Assembly: GCA_030591745.1 (NCBI GenBank)
Contig: JAUVAM010000053.1
Coordinates: 1-10,622 of the forward strand
Source: Deltaproteobacteria bacterium
GTDB taxonomy: Bacteria > Myxococcota > B64-G9
Length of the DNA stretch: 10,622 nucleotides
Direction of reading: 5' to 3'
Below are positions 6,516 to 10,622 of the stretch, piece after piece. Numbering within the stretch: the first letter of the stretch is position 1; the number at the start of each line of letters is the position of its first letter. The notes beneath the pieces were generated by a model. That model saw only the letters and a list, made by a program, of their open reading frames with translations. It had not been told where the DNA came from and searched no databases. The position numbers and the translations under genes are program-made.

Positions 6516-6806
6516 ATGGCGATGACCAAGGCCAACATCGTCGAGGAAGTCTACAAGAAGGTCGGCTTCTCGAAGAGTCAGGCTGCCGAGATTGTTGAAA
6601 GCGTGTTCGAGACCATGAAAGAAACCCTCGAACGCGGTGAGAAGTTGAAGATCTCTGGTTTCGGCAATTTCACCCCCCGGGACAAGAAGACCCGTATCGG
6701 TCGGAACCCGAAGACGGGGGAAGCCATCGAGATTTCGGCCCGCCGGGTGGTGACCTTTAAGGCCAGCCCGGTCCTTAAGGCGCGCATGAACGAAAAGGCT
6801 CCTTGA
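6516..6806 (+). CDS. ihfA: integration host factor subunit alpha
   Basis: A 96-residue DNA-bending protein. The start MAMTKANIVEEVYKKVGFSK parallels the [20 protein letters not shown] start of E. coli IHF-alpha. It also has KISGFGNF, RDKKTRIGRNPKTGE with the intercalating Pro at the arm tip, and ISARRVVTFKAS, which closely follows the ITARRVVTF signature of IHF-alpha. It should pair with the beta-like protein encoded 93 bp upstream to introduce sharp bends at promoters, replication and recombination sites. AAGGAG (6502-6507) lies 8 nt before the ATG at 6516; the second ATG at 6522 is too far from it. In E. coli the two IHF genes are unlinked, so adjacency here supports a heterodimer. Confidence 0.92.
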   Translation: MAMTKANIVEEVYKKVGFSKSQAAEIVESVFETMKETLERGEKLKISGFGNFTPRDKKTRIGRNPKTGEAIEISARRVVTFKASPVLKARMNEKAP

Positions 6807-6843
6807 GCCTTAAGCGTCTGTAGGTCTGAGATTCCTCCGAAAT

Positions 6844-6876
6844 CCTCACCCCGTCCTGGCGGACGAAGGAGTGAGG
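6844..6876. terminator. imperfect hairpin after ihfA
   Basis: CCTCAC (6844-6849) pairs with GTGAGG (6871-6876), and inside it CGTCC (6852-6856) pairs with GGACG (6861-6865) around a TGGC loop; the unpaired bases between are CC and AAGGA. It lies 37 bp after the ihfA stop. No T-run follows on either strand, so it may be a weak or factor-dependent terminator, an mRNA-stabilising structure, or a control site for the kinase operon. Confidence 0.35.
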
Positions 6877-6933
6877 TGCAAGCGTTCCCATCCAGGGGGG
6901 ATCGTGTCTGACTTGTCTTTAATCTCAGGGTTT

Positions 6934-6939
6934 TACAAT
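6934..6939 (+). promoter_or_regulatory. possible -10 element of the kinase operon
   Basis: TACAAT (6934-6939) matches TATAAT at 5 of 6 positions. The only -35-like sequence is TTGTCT (6913-6918) at a short 15-nt spacing. Transcription would start near 6946, only about 6 nt before the GTG start at 6952, which would explain why that GTG has no Shine-Dalgarno sequence. Confidence 0.3.
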
Positions 6940-6951
6940 GGACACTAGTCA

Positions 6952-8688
6952 GTGCGCTTAAGCCTGCACATTGGTTTGCTGCTTTCCGCCGCCTTGCTCT
7001 TGCCATTCGGTCTGGGTCTGTGGACCTTGATGGATGATGGCGAGGCACCGGTGGATGAACGCGACGTGGTGCTGGCCCGCATGACCGGGCGCCTCGTCAG
7101 CCGAGACCTGCAGAGCAGCAATCGTATCTTCGAGATCAGCCGCGAATTGTTTGACCTGAGCCGCCTGCCCGCGGAAGAACTGACGGGTGTGCTGCGCATG
7201 CTTTATAAGCAAGACGAGGACCTAAGCGTGGTGGTTCTGCTCAACGGGCAGGACGAAGCGGCGGTTCAGCCGGTTTTTCTGCGGGCTGAGCAGATCGAAA
7301 AGCACGGGACCGACAGTCGTTTGCCGGTGGATGAAGGTGATTTGGCTAGATTTCTCAAACATCTTCCCGTCGCCGCTGCCCGGGAGGGCGGGCGGGCGGT
7401 CAGCGGCGTCTACGTCGACCGCCGGCGCAACGCGATATTTTTTGCAGGAGCCACCCTGGTCCCCTCTGGAGACGGCGGGAAACCCTGGGTTCTGGGTTAT
7501 GAACGCTCTTTGCGGCGAGTACATCAAATCGTCGGGGCTGCTGTGGATGAACCCCTGGCCCAGATATTCGTGGTTGACCATGGTGGGCGATTGGTGGTGC
7601 ATCCCGACGGGCAGCGTTTTTTAAATCGAGAAATCGTGGCGGACAATCCTTTGGTGCAGCTGTTTTTGCAGGAGAAGAAAAAGCGACGTCTGCGCTGGCA
7701 GGATGCCTCGGGAAATTGGTTCCAGGGGGCATGGACGGGTCTGGACCAGATGGACTGGGCCGTGGTGGTGCAGCGTCCGGTTCCTGAATTCCGGACAGGC
7801 TTGCCTGCCTGGGTCTGGTTGGCTTGGGGGGGTATGGCCATGGTGCTGGCCATGCTGGCCTGGTTGCTTGCGCGCAAGGTGGCTGGCCTTCAGCTGGAAG
7901 CCGAGAAATTAAAAGCTGGATACGAGAAGCGACAGCAGGAGTTGCAGCGGGTGCAGGCCTCCTTGTTGGAAACTCGAAAGCTCAATGCCATCGGAGATCT
8001 GGGTGCCGGCGTGGCCCACGAGTTCAACAATCCCCTGGGGGGCATTTTGGGCTTGACTCAGTTGTTGTTGCGCAAAAAGGGCGAGGAAGATCCGGACCGG
8101 CGTTTTCTGTTGCGCATCGAGGCCGAAGCCAAGCGCTGCAAGGAAATTACGGGCAATCTGTTGCGCTTCTCCGAGCAACAAGGGGCGGAACACCGGGAGC
8201 CCATCCGTTTGAGCCGGGTGGCGGACATGGCCCTGGACTTGATGCGGAGCAAACTCGATAGTGAGCGGATCAAGATCGAGACCGATTATCAAGACGAAAC
8301 AGCGCGGGTTAACGCCAGCCAGGGGCAACTCCAGCGGGCTGTGATCAATTTGGTACAGAACGCCGAGACCGCCATGGGCGATGAGGGCACCTTGCGCTTC
8401 AGCATCAAGCGGGATGGCGATTGGGCTGAGCTTGCCATCAGCGACACGGGACGAGGCATTCCCAAAGAAAACCTGGGCAAAGTCTTCGAGCCTTTCTTTA
8501 CCACCAAGGATAACTGGAAGGGCGCCGGCTTGGGGTTGTGGGTGGTTTTCCAGATTGTTGAGGATCATGGCGGCGTGGTGGGCGTAGAAAGCGAAGTGGA
8601 CAAGGGTACGACCGTGACTTTGCGTCTTCCTGTCTGGCATGAAAAATCGGGCGAATCTGCCACCAAGGCCTCCGTGCCCCTTGCGTGA
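6952..8688 (+). CDS. membrane sensor histidine kinase with Cache-like sensor
   Basis: A 578-residue inner-membrane histidine kinase that should autophosphorylate in response to an extracytoplasmic signal. Transmembrane segment 1 is about 5-24. A periplasmic sensor (about 25-280) ends with QIFVVDHGGRLVVHPDG, typical of double-Cache folds. Transmembrane segment 2 is about 284-307, then a coiled coil (311-340). HisKA has phospho-acceptor H356 in VAHEFNNPLGG. HATPase_c has the N-box with N470, DTGRGIP (498-504), the F-box FEPFFTTKD and G2 GAGLGL (524-529). All catalytic motifs look intact. There is no HAMP, PAS or receiver domain. GTG 6952 is the first possible start because an in-frame TAG lies at 6946; it has no Shine-Dalgarno sequence, so the exact N-terminus is doubtful. 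The FecR-domain gene follows after 30 bp. No response regulator is encoded in the window, so the phosphotransfer partner is unknown. Confidence 0.9.
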   Translation: MRLSLHIGLLLSAALLLPFGLGLWTLMDDGEAPVDERDVVLARMTGRLVSRDLQSSNRIFEISRELFDLSRLPAEELTGVLRMLYKQDEDLSVVVLLNGQDEAAVQPVFLRAEQIEKHGTDSRLPVDEGDLARFLKHLPVAAAREGGRAVSGVYVDRRRNAIFFAGATLVPSGDGGKPWVLGYERSLRRVHQIVGAAVDEPLAQIFVVDHGGRLVVHPDGQRFLNREIVADNPLVQLFLQEKKKRRLRWQDASGNWFQGAWTGLDQMDWAVVVQRPVPEFRTGLPAWVWLAWGGMAMVLAMLAWLLARKVAGLQLEAEKLKAGYEKRQQELQRVQASLLETRKLNAIGDLGAGVAHEFNNPLGGILGLTQLLLRKKGEEDPDRRFLLRIEAEAKRCKEITGNLLRFSEQQGAEHREPIRLSRVADMALDLMRSKLDSERIKIETDYQDETARVNASQGQLQRAVINLVQNAETAMGDEGTLRFSIKRDGDWAELAISDTGRGIPKENLGKVFEPFFTTKDNWKGAGLGLWVVFQIVEDHGGVVGVESEVDKGTTVTLRLPVWHEKSGESATKASVPLA

Positions 8689-8718
8689 AGGGGTGAAGGG
8701 GCATAGGATCCATAAAGC

Positions 8719-9609
8719 ATGCGTCGAAAAACTGGATTCATACTCATCGGCTTCATGTCGATTGCCATGGTCGGTCTGGTCGGCTTCAATTTTCTTGTGC
8801 CCGTACCTGCGCCCGAGGTGAAGGCTTTTCCTCTGGCGGTTATCGCCTCGGTGGTGGGGCAGGTGGAGGTGCGACACGAAGGAAAGGGGCGATGGGTTCA
8901 AGCCCGAGTGGGCGAATCCCTGGTCGAGCGGGATGAAGTGCGTAGTGGTTTGTTTTCAGAGGCGCAGCTTCATTTGCGCGGCGAGTCCAGTGTGCTGGTC
9001 ACCCCCAATACGAGTTTTGTGGTGGGGGGAGAAGAACTGAAAAACCTGTCATTCGAGGTCGGGGAGGGGCGAATTCAGGCCGCCATTCGCAAGGATGGCG
9101 AACGAGAGGTGCAGTTCCGCTCGAAGGGTAGCGATGCCGTGGCCGCTGTGCGTCGAGGTGAGTTCTCCCTGGCCACGGACGGCAAGGGCACGGTGCTGGT
9201 GGATACGACTCAGGGCGAAGTCATGCTCAAGGCCAAGGGAGCGGAAGTCAAGGTACGCAAAGGCAGGCGCTCGGTGGTTTTGCCTGACAAGGCACCCTCC
9301 AAGGTTCTGGCCATTCCCTCCTCGGTGGCCTTGCAAGTGCGCTGGCCGCCCGGCAAGCTCGACGCCACAACCACCCAGATCAAAGGGAAGACCAACGCTG
9401 GAGCGGTGGTCTTGGTTAACGGTATCCTGGTTCGCGCGGATGGGCTGGGAGAATTCATCTTGAATGTGCCGCTGCGAGAGGGGTCCAATCAGTTGGTGGT
9501 GACCTCCACGGACGTCTCAGGCAAATCCAGTCGCCGCGTTTCTCCTACCATTCAGGTGGACACCCGCCCACCGGAAGTGAAGGTTGACGCCAAGGGGTTG
9601 TGGAAATGA
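8719..9609 (+). CDS. FecR-domain protein with C-terminal Ig-like domain
   Basis: A 296-residue anchored or exported protein. Residues about 6-28 are hydrophobic after MRRK and form a signal anchor or signal peptide; no clear cleavage site is seen. Residues about 40-145 match the FecR fold: IASVVGQVEVRHEGKGRWVQ, GESLVERDEVRSG, then repeated beta-strand-like segments. Residues about 218-285 look like a bacterial Ig/glucodextranase-B-like domain (IKGKTNAGAVVLVNG, then LREGSNQLVVTSTDVSGK). In TonB systems FecR relays a signal to the sigma factor FecI, but no sigma factor or TonB receptor is seen here; the neighbours are kinases instead. AGGA (8705-8708) precedes the ATG at 8719 by 10 nt. The stop overlaps the next start as ATGA. 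Inferred role: periplasmic sensing or scaffold subunit for the flanking kinases. Confidence 0.8.
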   Translation: MRRKTGFILIGFMSIAMVGLVGFNFLVPVPAPEVKAFPLAVIASVVGQVEVRHEGKGRWVQARVGESLVERDEVRSGLFSEAQLHLRGESSVLVTPNTSFVVGGEELKNLSFEVGEGRIQAAIRKDGEREVQFRSKGSDAVAAVRRGEFSLATDGKGTVLVDTTQGEVMLKAKGAEVKVRKGRRSVVLPDKAPSKVLAIPSSVALQVRWPPGKLDATTTQIKGKTNAGAVVLVNGILVRADGLGEFILNVPLREGSNQLVVTSTDVSGKSSRRVSPTIQVDTRPPEVKVDAKGLWK

Positions 9610-10403
9610 GCGACGGGCCCGAGCGCATTGCCGAACTGGAAGCAGAGCTCGAGCAAGCTCGCGAGTTCATGTTTCAGGCAGCTAAGTTGGCCGAGATGGG
9701 CAAGTTGGTGGCCGTGGTGGCTCATGAGTTAAGCCAGCCTCTTTTGGGCATCAAGGCGTTCGCTCAGATTCTACTCAGACGTTACGACGAGGATTCCTTC
9801 ATCGCACCCAAGGTTCGCTTGATCGTGCAGCAGGCCAAGGTGATGGAAGGCATCCTGGATGGCTTGCGCCAGTATGCCCGCAGGCCAGAGATGGGCGGAC
9901 GAGGGGTGGACCCGCGAGAGCCCGTGAAGGCCGCGTTGGCCTTGTTTCATGATCGGGCTCGCAAACTCAAAATTCGTATTGAATACGAAGACCCCGGTGA
10001 GCTTGGCCTGGTCCAGGGAAATCTGGGTCATCTGCAGCAGGTGGTGACCAACTTGCTCGGCAACTCGCTGGATGAGTTGGAGAGTCAGGGAGGCGGTCAG
10101 GTGCTGATTCGCTTGAAGGCCGAAGCGGGCGGCGTTCTTTTGATAATGGCCGACACGGGTCCGGGCGTACCGGCGGATCTGAAAGAAAAACTTTTCGAGC
10201 CTTTCTTCACCACCAAGGATGAGGCTAAGGGGACCGGCCTGGGCCTCTCCATCTGCAACGATATCCTCAGGCTCTATCAAGGCAGCATTCGTTTGCTCAG
10301 CGACGAAGAGCGCCAATCGATTCTGGGGGATCGCTATGGTGCCGCCTTTGCGGTTTCATTAAAGGCGGCAAAAGAAAGTGCCGATCATCCGGATTCTGAA
10401 TGA
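9606..10403 (+). CDS. soluble sensor histidine kinase (NtrB-like core)
   Basis: A 265-residue cytoplasmic histidine kinase with no transmembrane segment and no recognisable sensor domain. A short coiled coil (about 5-25) leads into HisKA with H40 in [14 protein letters not shown]. HATPase_c has the N-box with N153 in [16 protein letters not shown] (183-189), F-box FEPFFTTKD and G2 GTGLGL (199-204), all intact. The ATG at 9606 is chosen over the in-frame GTG at 9600: it overlaps the FecR stop as ATGA and has AAGGGG (9592-9597) 8 nt upstream, whereas the GTG is only 2 nt from that site. Without its own sensor it probably takes input from a partner, plausibly the FecR-domain protein or the membrane kinase. 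Its stop overlaps the next start as ATGA. The phosphorylation target is not in the window. Confidence 0.9.
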   Translation: MSDGPERIAELEAELEQAREFMFQAAKLAEMGKLVAVVAHELSQPLLGIKAFAQILLRRYDEDSFIAPKVRLIVQQAKVMEGILDGLRQYARRPEMGGRGVDPREPVKAALALFHDRARKLKIRIEYEDPGELGLVQGNLGHLQQVVTNLLGNSLDELESQGGGQVLIRLKAEAGGVLLIMADTGPGVPADLKEKLFEPFFTTKDEAKGTGLGLSICNDILRLYQGSIRLLSDEERQSILGDRYGAAFAVSLKAAKESADHPDSE

Positions 10404-10622
10404 AGACAGCCTTTTTGCCCAAGTTGGTCAACGGTCCGGCCGGGGACCCCGCCTTGTTTGTGGATCTCTGCAGGGAGAAGCGAGCCCTGCTTTTTGATTG
10501 TGGTCTCTTGCACGCCTTGTCTCCTGGCGAGCTGTTGCGAATCAGCGACGTGTTCGTCTCTCATATGCATATTGATCACTTTATCGGATTCGATCACTTG
10601 CTGCGTTTGCACCTGGGGCGCG
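10400..10622 (+). CDS. RNase Z-like metallo-beta-lactamase-fold hydrolase (partial)
   Basis: The first 74 codons of a gene cut by the window edge. ATG 10400 overlaps the kinase stop (10401-10403) as ATGA. The protein has ALLFDCG (29-35) followed by VFVSHMHIDHFIGFDHLL (51-68), containing the zinc-binding motif HxHxDH (H55, H57, D59, H60). The DCG...I-x-D-V-F-V-S-H-x-H-x-DH-x-x-G spacing resembles RNase Z and related phosphodiesterases more than class B beta-lactamases. True tRNA 3'-processing RNase Z, a cyclic-nucleotide phosphodiesterase-like enzyme or another MBL-fold hydrolase cannot be separated from this fragment. Its coupling to the kinase gene suggests it belongs to the same operon. Confidence 0.8.
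   Translation, partial: MKTAFLPKLVNGPAGDPALFVDLCREKRALLFDCGLLHALSPGELLRISDVFVSHMHIDHFIGFDHLLRLHLGR

Noticed and set aside
7909..8901. 330-residue minus-strand open frame opposite the membrane kinase
   Set aside because: It covers the HisKA/HATPase region read backwards and shows no family signal; long antisense frames are common in GC-rich genes.

Overview
This 10.6 kb, GC-rich window looks like a chromosomal segment of a Myxococcota or other former deltaproteobacterium. The case rests on gene content: large surface lipoproteins with Asp/Gly-rich linkers, thrombospondin type-3 calcium repeats and MopE-type metal-binding repeats, sensor kinases with FNNPL-type H-boxes, and a stand-alone FecR-domain protein. 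I see no tRNA, rRNA, CRISPR array, transposase or phage gene. The taxonomic call is an inference.

Left part (1-1923). A 258-bp leader with a perfect 12-bp tandem repeat precedes a radical SAM protein of the B12-binding-like type. It has a CX3CX2C cluster motif and a second Cys cluster at its C-terminus. It converges on the next gene with only 24 bp between the two stop codons.

Middle part (1924-6086). Two divergently transcribed lipoprotein genes share a 149-bp intergenic region that contains promoter-like sequences for both directions. The minus-strand gene encodes an EGF-like/M14 zinc carboxypeptidase lipoprotein with an intact metal and catalytic set. The plus-strand gene encodes an 898-residue lipoprotein with five regular 30-residue calcium-binding repeats, a von Willebrand A domain with a MIDAS motif, and C-terminal MopE-like repeats. 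Both products should sit on the cell surface or in the periplasm.

Nucleoid proteins (6132-6806). Two small DNA-bending proteins lie side by side: an IHF-beta-like one and a clear IHF-alpha. They probably form the IHF heterodimer. A hairpin may hide the ribosome-binding site of the first, and the second has its own likely promoter.

Right part (6952-10622). A tightly packed cluster runs: membrane histidine kinase with a Cache-like sensor, FecR-domain/Ig-like anchored protein, soluble histidine kinase, and the start of an RNase Z-like metallo-beta-lactamase-fold hydrolase cut by the window edge. The last two junctions are ATGA stop/start overlaps, which indicates one transcription unit with coupled translation. 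No response regulator or sigma factor is visible in the window. This two-kinase/FecR/hydrolase cluster is the best candidate here for an undescribed signalling system.
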